Source: Ruminococcus sp. YRD2003 (GTDB taxonomy: Bacteria > Bacillota > Clostridia > Oscillospirales > Ruminococcaceae). From it: DNA of 64,000 nucleotides. Shown here in pieces: positions 29,952-43,348 of the stretch. The DNA lies in contig FNZT01000009.1 in the NCBI GenBank assembly GCA_900109435.1, positions 53,095-117,094 of the forward strand, in the 5' to 3' direction. The position numbers were made by a program, and so were the translations under genes. Every line of letters begins with the position of its first letter. The first letter of the stretch is position 1. A model generated the notes under the pieces. That model was not told where the DNA came from and ran no database searches. It saw nothing but the letters and a program-made list of their open reading frames with translations.

Positions 29952-29996
29952 GTGAAATGTACGATTTTTTCAGGATGACGAAAAAGTATAAAGGAT

Positions 29997-30194
29997 GTGG
30001 GACTGTTGGACGTAAGGGTCGGCGATGTACTGACTATGAAAAAACAGCACCCCTGCGGCTCTAACGAGATGCTCGTTTTGCGCTCGGGGATGGACTTCCG
30101 CCTGCGCTGCGTCGGCTGCGGAAGAGAGTTTATGGTCCCCAGAAGCAAGATAGAGAAAAGTATAAAAAGAATAAATAGAGAGAACGAGAGATAG
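29997..30194 (+). CDS. DUF951 family small protein
   Basis: A 65-residue basic protein of the DUF951 family found across Firmicutes. It shows the family pattern: [20 protein letters not shown] followed by [15 protein letters not shown]. The three cysteines (HPCGS, RCVGCG) suggest metal or nucleic acid binding, but its role is not established. The start is GTG at 29997, after AAAGGA. It is the first gene of a run that continues with prfA 37 bp later. The linkage to translation genes is common for this family. Confidence 0.82.
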   Translation: MGLLDVRVGDVLTMKKQHPCGSNEMLVLRSGMDFRLRCVGCGREFMVPRSKIEKSIKRINRENER

Positions 30195-30231
30195 ACAGCA
30201 AACATTACAGTCTTTTGGAAGGATAGATATA

Positions 30232-31305
30232 ATGTTTGAAAAGCTTGCCCTTATGGAGCAGAAATATGAGGAAATAAGCGCACGGCTCTCAGACCCCGAG
30301 ACTGTCAGCGATAATAAGCTGTATACACAGCTCATGCGCGATTTCAAGAATATGACACCTATCATCGAGAAGTACCGCGAATACAAAAAGGCGGAGAGCT
30401 CGAACAATGAAGCAAGAGAGCTCCTCGAGGCGGGCGGCATCGACAGGGAATTCAAGGAGATGGCTCAGGCTGAGCTCGAGGAGAGCAAGGAGGCTATGGA
30501 GAAGCTCACACAGGAGCTGAAGGTGCTTCTGCTGCCAAAGGACCCAAACGATGACAAGAACGTCATTATCGAGATAAGAGGCGGCGCAGGCGGCGAGGAG
30601 GCTTCACTCTTTGCAAACTCCCTGTACCGTATGTATACCATGTACGCCGAAGCCAAGGGCTGGAAGCAGGAGGTGCTCAGCGCCAATCCTACCGAGCTCG
30701 GCGGCTTCAAGGAGATAAGCTTCTCCATTGAGGGCGAGGGGGCGTACTCCCGCCTGAAGTATGAGAGCGGCGTTCACCGCGTACAGCGCGTCCCCGAGAC
30801 CGAGTCGCAGGGACGTATCCACACCTCTACAGTTACCGTCGCGGTGCTCGTCGAGGCTGACGAGGTCGAGCTCGAGATAAACCCGACCGACCTCAAAATA
30901 GACTACTTCCGTGCAAGCGGAGCGGGCGGACAGCATATAAATAAAACGGAGTCCGCCGTGAGGATAACCTACCTGCCGACGAATGTCGTGGTAGAGTGTC
31001 AGGACGAGCGCAGTCAGCATAAGAACAAGGACAAGGCAATGAAGATACTCCGCAGCCGCATCTATGAGGCTATGCTGGAGGAACAGGCAGCAAAAGTGGC
31101 TTCCGAGAGAAAGATGCAGGTCGGTACGGGCGACCGCTCGGAGCGTATACGCACATATAATTTCCCGCAGGGACGTCTCACCGACCACCGTATCGGTCTT
31201 ACGATATACAGGCTCGAGGATATGATGAACGGAAACCTCGACGAGGTGTTCGATGCCCTTGCTACGGCAGATCAGGCTGCAAAGCTGGCAAGTCAGGAAG
31301 AATAA
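30232..31305 (+). CDS. prfA: Peptide chain release factor 1
   Basis: Ends translation at UAA and UAG by triggering peptidyl-tRNA hydrolysis in the ribosome. The 357-residue protein has the full family layout: coiled-coil domain 1 (about 1-100), [19 protein letters not shown] near residue 117, and the catalytic GGQ in [16 protein letters not shown] near residue 232, with Gln the methylation target. The acidic-basic C-terminal tail ([23 protein letters not shown]) is also typical. GGAAGG lies upstream of the start. No prmC methylase gene follows; tsaC/sua5 comes next, four bases after the stop. Confidence 0.97.
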   Translation: MFEKLALMEQKYEEISARLSDPETVSDNKLYTQLMRDFKNMTPIIEKYREYKKAESSNNEARELLEAGGIDREFKEMAQAELEESKEAMEKLTQELKVLLLPKDPNDDKNVIIEIRGGAGGEEASLFANSLYRMYTMYAEAKGWKQEVLSANPTELGGFKEISFSIEGEGAYSRLKYESGVHRVQRVPETESQGRIHTSTVTVAVLVEADEVELEINPTDLKIDYFRASGAGGQHINKTESAVRITYLPTNVVVECQDERSQHKNKDKAMKILRSRIYEAMLEEQAAKVASERKMQVGTGDRSERIRTYNFPQGRLTDHRIGLTIYRLEDMMNGNLDEVFDALATADQAAKLASQEE

Positions 31306-31309
31306 GCGC

Positions 31310-32323
31310 ATGGATACTCTATTGCTGAAAAATAACATTGATGATATAAGATACGCTGCAACGCTGATAAGAGACGGACAGGTAGTGGGGATACCTACCG
31401 AGACCGTTTACGGCCTCGGGGCGGATGCCTCCAACGAGGAGGCTGTCAGAATGGTCTTTGCCGCCAAGGGCAGACCTGCCGACAACCCGCTGATAGTTCA
31501 TCTTGCCGATTTTTCGGACGCGGTCAAGTACACTTCGGCGATACCCGAGCTCGCACACAAGCTTGCGGAGAGGTTCTGTCCCGGACCGCTCACTATGGTC
31601 ATGCCCAAAAATGAGCGCATTCCTATGGTGACGTCGGGAGGGCTCGATACCGTGGGCATTCGTGTGCCATCGCATCCCGTTATGCACAGCATTATTGAGC
31701 TGTCGGGCTGCGCTGTTGCCGCTCCGTCTGCAAATACGTCGGGCTATCCAAGCCCTACCTCCGCCGAGCACGTAATGCGCGACATGAACGGTAAGATAGC
31801 TGCCGTGGTTGACGGCGGACAGTCCGAATTCGGCGTGGAATCGACCGTCATCTCCTTCGACGGCGAGGACGCGGTGAGGATACTGCGCCCCGGTGCTGTC
31901 ACAAGAGAGATGCTGCTCGAGGTGTGCGGCGAGGTCATCATCGACCCTGCTATCCTCAATGAGGTGGGGGAGGGCGCGAAGGTCGCTTCTCCAGGTATGA
32001 AGTACAAGCACTATTCGCCTAAGGCGGATATTATCATGGTGGAGTCGTCGCTCGCGGACTTTGCGGAGCTTGTCGGCGATAACTACGGGGACGGTGTCTA
32101 TGCTCTCGTTTTCGACGGCGATGAGGAAGGCTTCCCCTACAGGCACCTGACTTACGGTGCGGACAGCTCTATGCAGGCTCACTGGCTCTTTCAGAGGCTC
32201 AGGGAGCTCGACGACATCGGTGCGGAAAAAGTTTATGTCCGTGCTCCTTCTACGGACGGAGTCGGACTTGCAGTATATAACCGCCTCATCAGGGCGGCAG
32301 GATTCGAGGTGATAAGGATATGA
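31310..32323 (+). CDS. tsaC: Threonylcarbamoyl-AMP synthase (Sua5 type)
   Basis: Makes threonylcarbamoyl-AMP from Thr, bicarbonate and ATP for the t6A37 modification of tRNAs that read ANN codons. The protein has 337 residues: a YrdC domain (about 10-200) with GIPTETVYGLGADA, KGRPADNPLIVHL and SANTSGYPSPT, followed by the Sua5 C-terminal domain (about 225-337) starting SPGMKYKHYSPKADI. This long form is the Sua5/YwlC kind. The start at 31310 is chosen because the family begins near here; the upstream open frame lies inside prfA. The gene end overlaps coaE by four bases (ATGA). Confidence 0.95.
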   Translation: MDTLLLKNNIDDIRYAATLIRDGQVVGIPTETVYGLGADASNEEAVRMVFAAKGRPADNPLIVHLADFSDAVKYTSAIPELAHKLAERFCPGPLTMVMPKNERIPMVTSGGLDTVGIRVPSHPVMHSIIELSGCAVAAPSANTSGYPSPTSAEHVMRDMNGKIAAVVDGGQSEFGVESTVISFDGEDAVRILRPGAVTREMLLEVCGEVIIDPAILNEVGEGAKVASPGMKYKHYSPKADIIMVESSLADFAELVGDNYGDGVYALVFDGDEEGFPYRHLTYGADSSMQAHWLFQRLRELDDIGAEKVYVRAPSTDGVGLAVYNRLIRAAGFEVIRI

Positions 32324-32970
32324 ACAGTCTTGAAGGCGTTATGGTGGTCGGGCTGACAGGTCAGACGGGTGCGGGAAAAAGCACCGTTTCACGGGTCTTC
32401 GCGGACAACGGGTTCGCGGTGATAAATGCGGACATGATAGCAAGAGCCGTCGTCGAGAAGGGGACGAAGTGCCTCGACGAGATCTCCGATTTCTTCGGGA
32501 GCGGCATCCTCAACGAGGACAGGACTCTAAACAGAAAGGCGCTCGCCAAGATAGTTTTCACAGACAAGTGCAAGCTCGATTCGCTCAATACTATTATATA
32601 TCCTTACATCACGGGTGAGATACTCCGCCAGATAAAGGCACATTCGCTCAGCGGCGAGAAGCTCATACTCCTCGACGCTCCCACGCTCTTCGAGAGCCGT
32701 GCGGACGATTTCTGCGAGTTCATCATCTCAGTGGTCGCTTCTCCCGAGATTCGCAAACAGCGTATCATCGAGCGCGACGGGCTCACTCCCGAGCAGGCTG
32801 ACGAGCGTATGAGCTCTCAGCTCGATGCGGATTTCTTTATTTCCCACTCCGACTACATAATCGAGAACAACGACTCGATGGATAATGTCAGCGGCATTTC
32901 AAACGAGGTGTCCGCAAAGATAAGGGATATTTACTACAGCAGGATCAATACTTCCGCTATGGCGGATTGA
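32320..32970 (+). CDS. coaE: Dephospho-CoA kinase
   Basis: Final step of coenzyme A synthesis: phosphorylates the 3' hydroxyl of dephospho-CoA. The 216-residue P-loop kinase has GLTGQTGAGKSTVSR near residues 11-25, INADMIARAVVEKG (CoA-binding stretch) near residue 36, and LLDAPTLFESRADDFCE near residue 120. The lid region is RIIERDGLTPEQADER. It starts within the stop of the previous gene, so the two are translationally coupled. Confidence 0.94.
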   Translation: MNSLEGVMVVGLTGQTGAGKSTVSRVFADNGFAVINADMIARAVVEKGTKCLDEISDFFGSGILNEDRTLNRKALAKIVFTDKCKLDSLNTIIYPYITGEILRQIKAHSLSGEKLILLDAPTLFESRADDFCEFIISVVASPEIRKQRIIERDGLTPEQADERMSSQLDADFFISHSDYIIENNDSMDNVSGISNEVSAKIRDIYYSRINTSAMAD

Positions 32971-32985
32971 AAAGGAGATACAGCT

Positions 32986-34389
32986 ATGAAAGATAAAGAT
33001 AAGGTTTCCAAGGAGCTCAAGGATAAGCTCTTCCTCAAACGCAGGAACGGCTACCGCAGGATAAGCAAGTCCGACGAGAAGGCTTGTATGAGCTTCGCCG
33101 AGGATTACAAGAAGTTCCTCGATAATGCCAAGACCGAGCGTGAGGCTGTCGCCGAGGCAGTCGCGCTCCTGAAGAAGAACGGATTCAAGGAGTATAAGTG
33201 CGGCATGAAGCTGAAGGCGGGCTCTAAGATCTACCGCGTCAACCGCGGGAAGTCCGTTATCATGTCCGTGATAGGCTCTGCTCCCATTGAGGAGGGCGTA
33301 AGGCTCTGTGCGGCGCATATTGATTCCCCGAGACTCGACCTCAAGCAGAACCCGCTCTATGAGGCTGATGAGCTCGCGCTCTTCAAGACCCATTACTACG
33401 GCGGTATCAAGAAGTACCAGTGGACGGCTATCCCGCTCGCTCTCCATGGCGTTATCATCAAGGCTGACGGCTCGAAGGTAACGGTCGCTATCGGTGAGGA
33501 CGAGTCCGACCCCGTCTTCTATGTGACTGACCTTCTCCCGCATCTCGCTGCCGAGCAGATGTCACGCACAGGCGCTAAGCTCGTCAAGGGCGAGGACCTC
33601 AACCTCCTCATCGGCTCTGTGCCGTTCCGCGAGGACGAGGGCAGCGAGGCTGTTAAGCTCAATATCCTAAACATTCTTTTCGAGAAGTACGGCATCACCG
33701 AGGCTGATTTCATCTCCTCGGAGCTCGAGGCTGTCCCCGCTTTCAAGGCGAGAGATATCGGCTTCGACAGGAGCCTCATCGGCGGATACGGTCACGATGA
33801 CCGCTGCTGCTCATATCCCGCGCTCAGAGCTTCGGTGGACTGCAAGGCTCCCAAGCATACGGTCGTTACCGTGCTCACCGACAAGGAGGAGACAGGCAGC
33901 GACGGTAATACGGGACTGTGCTCGTCGTACCTCGAATACTTCATTCACGACCTCGCCGCTGACCTCGGTGCTGACGGCAGACACGTTCTGTCTGCGTCGG
34001 AGTGCCTCTCGGCGGACGTGAACGCTGCCTATGACCCGACATTTCCCGAGGTCACCGAGAAGAACAACTGCGCATATGTCAACAGGGGCGTGTGCATCAC
34101 CAAGTACACGGGCGCAAGAGGAAAGTCGGGTACGTCGGACGCATCTGCCGAATTTACGGGACGTATCAGGCGCCTTATGGACGGCAGTGACGTCATCTGG
34201 CAGACGGGCGAGCTCGGTAAGGTGGATATGGGCGGCGGCGGTACTGTTGCTGCGTATATCGCTAACCTCGACGTCGATACCATTGATATGGGGGTTCCTG
34301 TGCTTGCGATGCACGCTCCCTATGAGGCTATCTCCAAGCTCGACCTCTATATGGCTTATAAGGCTTTCGCTGCCTTTATGGCTGACTGA
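32986..34389 (+). CDS. apeA: M18 family aminopeptidase
   Basis: A cytoplasmic zinc aminopeptidase, 467 residues, of the M18 family. Metal and catalytic sites are visible: AAHIDSPRLDLKQNP near residue 108 (His ligand and Asp), GGYGHDDR near residue 265 (bridging Asp), VLTDKEETGSDGNTG near residue 297 (Glu-Glu catalytic base and ligand) and the final His ligand in VLAMHAPYEA near residue 442. These enzymes remove N-terminal acidic or hydrophobic residues from peptides. AAAGGAG precedes the start and the gap to coaE is only 15 bases. The palindromic repeat copy B follows its stop. Confidence 0.93.
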   Translation: MKDKDKVSKELKDKLFLKRRNGYRRISKSDEKACMSFAEDYKKFLDNAKTEREAVAEAVALLKKNGFKEYKCGMKLKAGSKIYRVNRGKSVIMSVIGSAPIEEGVRLCAAHIDSPRLDLKQNPLYEADELALFKTHYYGGIKKYQWTAIPLALHGVIIKADGSKVTVAIGEDESDPVFYVTDLLPHLAAEQMSRTGAKLVKGEDLNLLIGSVPFREDEGSEAVKLNILNILFEKYGITEADFISSELEAVPAFKARDIGFDRSLIGGYGHDDRCCSYPALRASVDCKAPKHTVVTVLTDKEETGSDGNTGLCSSYLEYFIHDLAADLGADGRHVLSASECLSADVNAAYDPTFPEVTEKNNCAYVNRGVCITKYTGARGKSGTSDASAEFTGRIRRLMDGSDVIWQTGELGKVDMGGGGTVAAYIANLDVDTIDMGVPVLAMHAPYEAISKLDLYMAYKAFAAFMAD

Positions 34390-34394
34390 GCAGG

Positions 34395-34697
34395 CACTCT
34401 TTAAGGACTGTATTCATACAGAAGCAATGCGGTGTATTTATTGAGGGAAACCCTTTTGAAAAAGGGTTCTCCCTCAAACTCCCTTCCTAAAACTTTCAAT
34501 TTAAATTTTGCCCCTATGGGGTACTCTACTGATACGAAAAGAGTAAGTCGTTCTTTTCATTGAGAGTACCCCATAGGGGCAAAATTTGGACTAAAAGTCT
34601 TTGGAAAGGGGTTCGGGGGAGAACCTTTCTTCAGAAAGGTTTCCCCCGATATATGTCCCGTAATACTTCCGTATAGGTACAGTTCTTAAAGAGTCCC
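34395..34697. repeat. Palindromic MITE-like repeat, copy B (complete)
   Basis: About 303 bp. The ends are ctctttaaggactgta and tacagttcttaaagag, 15 of 16 bases inverse. Inward of them come the hairpin arm gagggaaaccctt / aagggttctccctc on the left and gggggagaaccttt / aaaggtttccccc on the right, and a core tgcccctatggggtactct / agagtaccccataggggca. It is inverted relative to copy A, lacks any gene, and sits between the convergent ends of apeA and the HAD gene. Confidence 0.88.
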
Positions 34698-34729
34698 TCC
34701 TTGCTTTGTATGCAGTGCTATACGTACGG

Positions 34730-35302
34730 TCACTTTATGCTCCTTATCCTGCCGTCTTTGACTATGAATACACGGTCGGAAATATCCATCATCGAGCGGT
34801 CGTTATAGGAGTCGGTATAGAAGCAGTCGATGGGCTTGTCGCCGAAGTGCTCCCTGTAGCGCCTGACCTTATTGTCGCCGAAGTTGAAGTAGCTTATCTC
34901 AAGCTTTTGCCAGTCTATCTCCGAGCAGATGAGGTTCTTGGTATTGAGGCGGTGCTTTATCGCGTCAATGAGAAAAAACGGTCCTGCGGTGATGATGATG
35001 TCTTCCGAGGTTATGCGTCGGAGCATCCGCCTGTCGAGCTTGCGGTGGTTGCGCTGCCAGAAGCTGTCTGTGAGCGAGAGAAGCTCGTTCTTGTCCCTGA
35101 CAATGAACTTTATCGCGTCGTTTATCCGCTTTTCAAGCGTCTCTTTGCTCGCGAGGCAGAGCTTGTACATCGCGGCGTTCCAGAACAGCGACGGCAGAAA
35201 GAGGAGTATCCGTTTATTGTGCCTGAGCATATAAAAGGCGAAGTCGACGGAACTCTCGCCGTGGTATATCGTGTTGTCGAAGTCGAAGACTTTTATCTTC
35301 AC
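34730..35302 (-). CDS. HAD-family phosphatase (subfamily IB-like)
   Basis: A phosphatase-like protein of the haloacid dehalogenase superfamily, about 190 residues. Motif I is VFDFDNTIYHGESSVDF at the N-terminus with both Asp present; motif II is a Ser/Thr strand, IITAGPFF; motif III/IV near the end reads FYTDSYNDRSMMDISDRVFIV. A helical cap lies between. This resembles subfamily IB members that act on small phosphorylated substrates; which one is unknown. I place the start at GTG 35302, after AAAGGA, because the ATG at 35326 overlaps the -10 box of a good promoter and lacks a ribosome site. The gap after AAAGGA is short, so this choice is not certain. Confidence 0.72.
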   Translation of the reverse strand: MKIKVFDFDNTIYHGESSVDFAFYMLRHNKRILLFLPSLFWNAAMYKLCLASKETLEKRINDAIKFIVRDKNELLSLTDSFWQRNHRKLDRRMLRRITSEDIIITAGPFFLIDAIKHRLNTKNLICSEIDWQKLEISYFNFGDNKVRRYREHFGDKPIDCFYTDSYNDRSMMDISDRVFIVKDGRIRSIK

Positions 35303-35324
35303 CACATCCTTTCGTTTTTTCTCC

Positions 35325-35353
35325 ATTATACCAGATTTTTCAATGCAATGCAA
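35325..35353 (-). promoter_or_regulatory. Promoter of the HAD gene
   Basis: On the - strand: TTGCAT at 35353-35348, 17-base spacer, TATAAT at 35330-35325. The -10 box covers the ATG at 35326, which argues for translation from a later start. Confidence 0.65.
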
Positions 35354-35591
35354 CAGCCGCCCGAGGCTCTGTGTGTGCAATTATTTGACCGCAATATTTG
35401 ACCGATTGACCATATATTGCGGGATTCTGCCTCTTTGTTATCTTGCAAAAATGTCATTATATTACTATGAGTCTTTGTACGTACAACAATCTCGTAAAAA
35501 TATTGTTTAAATAATTCTTGCGGATTGTAAATACATAAAACAGTCGGCTTTAATAACTTTGCTGCCATTTTTTTGGGGTATTTTGAAATTA

Positions 35592-35645
35592 TATATGCAA
35601 TTAGTCAACGAAATCTTTGGTTTATCCACTCTATATGCATTTAGT
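35592..35645 (+). promoter_or_regulatory. Two direct repeats 40 bp apart, probable activator sites
   Basis: tatatgcaattagt at 35592-35605 and tatatgcatttagt at 35632-35645 differ at one of 14 bases. Their spacing is 40 bp, close to four DNA turns, and the second ends three bases before the -35 box of the next promoter. This is the usual position for activator binding. Confidence 0.5.
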
Positions 35646-35648
35646 GGG

Positions 35649-35678
35649 TTGTAAAATTGACTGTACATCTTATATAAT
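35649..35678 (+). promoter_or_regulatory. Promoter of the dockerin enzyme pair
   Basis: TTGTAA at 35649-35654, 18-base spacer, TATAAT at 35673-35678, about 50 bases before the next gene. The rest of the 430-bp gap (35303-35730) is AT-rich and holds no gene that I can support. Confidence 0.55.
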
Positions 35679-35730
35679 ATTAACATAGTATTAATGTACG
35701 AAATAGTGTACGTATATAAGGGGGTATATC

Positions 35731-38601
35731 ATGAAAAAGATAAAGAAAATACTAAACTCGGGATTGAGCCTCGTGCTCGGCGCCTCTCTCGCCGCTGCAC
35801 CTGTAATGGACAGAGGTCTCATTTCCTCGGTCGGGGGTGCGGACGACGAGGTCGTTTTCTACGTTTCTCCCGACGGCAGCGACAGCGGCGACGGCTCTAT
35901 AAGCTCGCCTTTCGCTACCATAGCTGCCGCACGTGACGCCGTCAGAAAAGTCAACGGCAATATGTCGGGCGATATCACCGTCTATCTCAGAGGCGGCGAT
36001 TACCGTCTTACCGAGCCCGTTACATTCGATACCCGCGACTCGGGTACGAACGGTCATTCCGTCAACTATAAGGCGTTTGCGGGCGAGACTCCCGTCATCA
36101 ACGGCTCTGCACGGGTCACGGGCTGGAGCAAGTTCAACGACAAGCTGTGGTCGGCTCCTCTCGACCGCGACTGCAAGCTCCGTAACCTCTATGTCAACGA
36201 CCGACGCGCCAATATGGGCAGCGTGAAGGTGCAGTCAAAGGGCGGTTACGGTCAGTACAGCATCAAGGCGGGACAGGCTGACTGGGCATGGGATTCGGGG
36301 ACTAAGTCCGACGGCTCGTCCTATGCCGAGAACTCTATGCCGAGGATAACCTCGAACTTCGATGACCTTGAGATAATCAACGGCACTACATGGAACGAAA
36401 ATATTGTGTGTACACGCGATGTCAAGTATGAGAACGGCTCTGTCGTGCTCCTTTATCAGCAGCCTTACGGCTCTATCGCTCAGACCCCCGGCTGGGGTGC
36501 GGGCTTCTCTGCCGGCGGTACTCATACCATTTATAATGCGTTCTCTTTCGTGGACGAACCCGGTGAGTTCTACTTCGACAAGACTAAGAAGGTGCTCTAC
36601 TACTATCCGCGTCAGGGCGACGATATGACGGTCGCAGATGTTGAGGCGCCTGTTGCCGACCAGCTCATCGTGGTCAAGGGCAGCAGCACCTCGGAGCGCG
36701 TCGAGAATATCTCCTTCAGCGGCATCACATTCGCCAATACCGACTATCAGCTGACGGATGTGGCGGGCTCGCACGGCAAGACTACCTGTCAGGCGGCTCA
36801 GACGTATACCGCTTTTGCTGAGTCGAACTGGCATAATAAAAAGTACGAAATGGTGGATACGCTTCCCGCTGCCGTTCATGTTGAGAGCAGCAAGAACATC
36901 AGATTCACCAATAACGTTATCAAGCATACGGGCGCTGACGGTATCTCCATGACGAACGATGTTGTAAACTCGGAGATAAGCTCTAACTACATCACCGATA
37001 TCACTTCGAGCGGTATCACGATAGGTCATCCTCAGCATATCTACATCGGCGACGCTGCCGCCAACAACCACGAGCGCTTCCCGAAAGGTGTCGAAGGGCT
37101 CTGTACGGATATCCTCATCTCGCAGAATATGCTCTATGATATCAGCGTCGTTCACGGTTTCGGCGGCTGCGCTGCTATCACCTGCTACTACACCGACACC
37201 GCAAAGGTACTCAGCAACACAATTGAAAAGACCGCGTACAACGGCATCCACATGGGCTGGGGCTGGTGCAACTTCAAGGACAGCGAGACATCGCGCAATA
37301 ACATGATTTGCTACAACCGCGTTATCAACTGCCTCAACCGTCTCCACGACAGCGGCGGTATCTATACTATCGGTCAGATGCCCGGCACTGTCATCAACGA
37401 GAACTACGTTCAGGGTATCCCCGCAGGCGGCCCAGGAGCACCTACATACGGTCTGCACAACGATGAGGGTACTGCTTACATCGAGGAGCTCGACAATGTC
37501 CTCGAGATAAGCCCGAACGTTACCTATACTATCAACTGCGAGGATTACGGGCAGAAGCATCACCTCAAGATAAAACGCACTTATGCGACTGTCAGCAAGA
37601 TGGGCAAGAATCCTCCCAACAGCGAGATAGACCCCATCATCGTTGTCAAGGACAATGTCTGGCCGTTCGAGCAGTATAAGATATGCCTCAACTCGGGCGT
37701 TTCCGATGAGAACCGCAAGCTCGTGCCAGGAAGCGTGACTTCCGCTGCGAACTTCGTCTTCCCTGCAAGCTGTGAGACTACCTGCGGCAGCAAGCTGCCG
37801 ATACGCAAGGGCGACGGTATCGTCTGGATAGCTCCCGACGGAACTACAAACTTCAGCGCAGGTGCAACAATGACAAGAGCCGCGACTAACGCGACCTCAA
37901 TAAAGACTCCTTCAACAGAAGGGGAGTACCGCATCTACGTCACCGATGCAGGCGGCAAGGTGCTGAGCAAGTCCGACCATATCCTCCGCCTTAAAGGTAC
38001 AGGCTCTACCGACGATGTTATACAGGCTGAGAGATACAGCTCGCAGAGCGGCATAGAGGTCGAGAGCTGTGAGGAAGGCGGTCAGGACGTCGGCTTCATC
38101 GAAAACGGCGATTACATCGTCTTCAAGGGAATCGACTTCAAAGGCGGCGAGGCAAAGTCGGCGGATTTCCGTGTTTCTTCAAACGGCAACGGCGGTACTA
38201 TCGAGATACGCGTTGGCGGACTTGACGGAACAAAGATAGGCGAAGTCGAAGTACCCGTAACGGGCGGCTGGCAGACATGGAAGACCGTTACAACTGACAT
38301 CAGCAACATGACCGGCATTCACGACGTATACCTCGTATTCAAGGGCGGCGAAAGCTACCTCTTCAATGTCAACTGGTGGAAGCTGAACTTCCCGGAGGGG
38401 CTCGATGACACCGCCTTAAAGGGCGACCTCAACGGTGACAGATGCGTCGATACGTTCGACCTCATACTCATCCGTCAGGCTGCGGAAAAGGGCGACGCCG
38501 ACTACTTCGACGCTGCCGATATCAACGAGGACGGTGTGATAAATGCTGACGACGTTCAGCTCCATTCGGATTATATACTCGGTAAGATAAAATCATTTTA
38601 A
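35731..38601 (+). CDS. Secreted beta-helix glycosidase-like enzyme with CBM6 and dockerin
   Basis: A 956-residue cellulosomal-type enzyme. A signal peptide spans about residues 1-28. The body begins VFYVSPDGSDSGDGSISSPF then FATIAAARDAVRKV, the opening typical of right-handed parallel beta-helix enzymes such as GH141 and related pectin-acting families, and goes on to about residue 640 with repeated short strands (NIRFTNNVIKHTGADGIS, SSNYITDITSSGITIG). A CBM6-like module lies at about 768-890 (VIQAERYSSQSGIEVES, ENGDYIVFKGIDF, NVNWWKLNF). A dockerin ends the chain (LKGDLNGDRCVDTFD; DINEDGVINADDV). AAGGGGG precedes the start. The next gene, 21 bp on, is also a dockerin enzyme, so they form an operon. 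The exact substrate is not set by sequence. Confidence 0.82.
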   Translation: MKKIKKILNSGLSLVLGASLAAAPVMDRGLISSVGGADDEVVFYVSPDGSDSGDGSISSPFATIAAARDAVRKVNGNMSGDITVYLRGGDYRLTEPVTFDTRDSGTNGHSVNYKAFAGETPVINGSARVTGWSKFNDKLWSAPLDRDCKLRNLYVNDRRANMGSVKVQSKGGYGQYSIKAGQADWAWDSGTKSDGSSYAENSMPRITSNFDDLEIINGTTWNENIVCTRDVKYENGSVVLLYQQPYGSIAQTPGWGAGFSAGGTHTIYNAFSFVDEPGEFYFDKTKKVLYYYPRQGDDMTVADVEAPVADQLIVVKGSSTSERVENISFSGITFANTDYQLTDVAGSHGKTTCQAAQTYTAFAESNWHNKKYEMVDTLPAAVHVESSKNIRFTNNVIKHTGADGISMTNDVVNSEISSNYITDITSSGITIGHPQHIYIGDAAANNHERFPKGVEGLCTDILISQNMLYDISVVHGFGGCAAITCYYTDTAKVLSNTIEKTAYNGIHMGWGWCNFKDSETSRNNMICYNRVINCLNRLHDSGGIYTIGQMPGTVINENYVQGIPAGGPGAPTYGLHNDEGTAYIEELDNVLEISPNVTYTINCEDYGQKHHLKIKRTYATVSKMGKNPPNSEIDPIIVVKDNVWPFEQYKICLNSGVSDENRKLVPGSVTSAANFVFPASCETTCGSKLPIRKGDGIVWIAPDGTTNFSAGATMTRAATNATSIKTPSTEGEYRIYVTDAGGKVLSKSDHILRLKGTGSTDDVIQAERYSSQSGIEVESCEEGGQDVGFIENGDYIVFKGIDFKGGEAKSADFRVSSNGNGGTIEIRVGGLDGTKIGEVEVPVTGGWQTWKTVTTDISNMTGIHDVYLVFKGGESYLFNVNWWKLNFPEGLDDTALKGDLNGDRCVDTFDLILIRQAAEKGDADYFDAADINEDGVINADDVQLHSDYILGKIKSF

Positions 38602-42909
<4,308 letters not shown>

Positions 42910-42923
42910 GCGAATATCACCAC

Positions 42924-42950
42924 AAAGCCCGCGGTTAAACGCGGGCTTTG
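42924..42950 (+). terminator. Terminator after the GH2 gene
   Basis: AAAGCCCGCG, loop, CGCGGGCTTTG then TTATAG. The stem is 10 bp. Confidence 0.75.
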
Positions 42951-43097
42951 TTATAGTTTATTGTTATATGGTACAAACAACTTAGACTGTTATCATAGGG
43001 AAACAATCGCGGTCGGAGCGGTTGTTTGTGTTATAATAAAAAGGATATGTGATGCTTGGCGCTGAATGCCGCTGATTTGGCTTTCGGCGCAGGTATG

Positions 43098-43325
43098 TAT
43101 TGTTTCTTTGGCAGTATAAGTATCGGTAGATGTTTCGTCGGGCTGCGCCGAGGCATAAATGTACGGGGCGGTCGTCAGGCTTTGCTTCGCTCGCCTGCCT
43201 GCTTCTCAGGGGGACGCTGTCCCCCTCGGGTCACCCCCTGCCGGGGTGAGAGCCTCACCCCGGACCCCCGCGAGTTCCGCTTCGCGGTTTTTATTGATAT
43301 TTGTTTGCCACATTAATGATAACGT
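43098..43325 (+). repeat. Inverted repeat, left arm (flanks the Suf-like pair)
   Basis: Matches the inverse of 45088-45283. Shared blocks, in order: agatgtttcgtcg, cgccgaggc, a short variable part, tcgcctgcctgcttctcag, gacgctgtcccc, cgcttcgcggtttt, gatatt, tgccacat. The left arm has an extra GC-rich insertion near 43220-43265. No gene is supported in it. Confidence 0.8.
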
Positions 43326-43348
43326 TCCCAAATGAAAGGAAGGATAAT

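Noticed and set aside
30004..30194. Zinc-ribbon ribosomal protein
   Set aside because: The Cys pattern (HPCGS ... CVGCGR) and spacing match DUF951, not a ribosomal protein such as L31 or L36.
43056..43316. An 86-codon frame before sufC
   Set aside because: It lies in the inverted repeat, its product is low-complexity, and the matching copy at 45088-45283 does not keep the frame.
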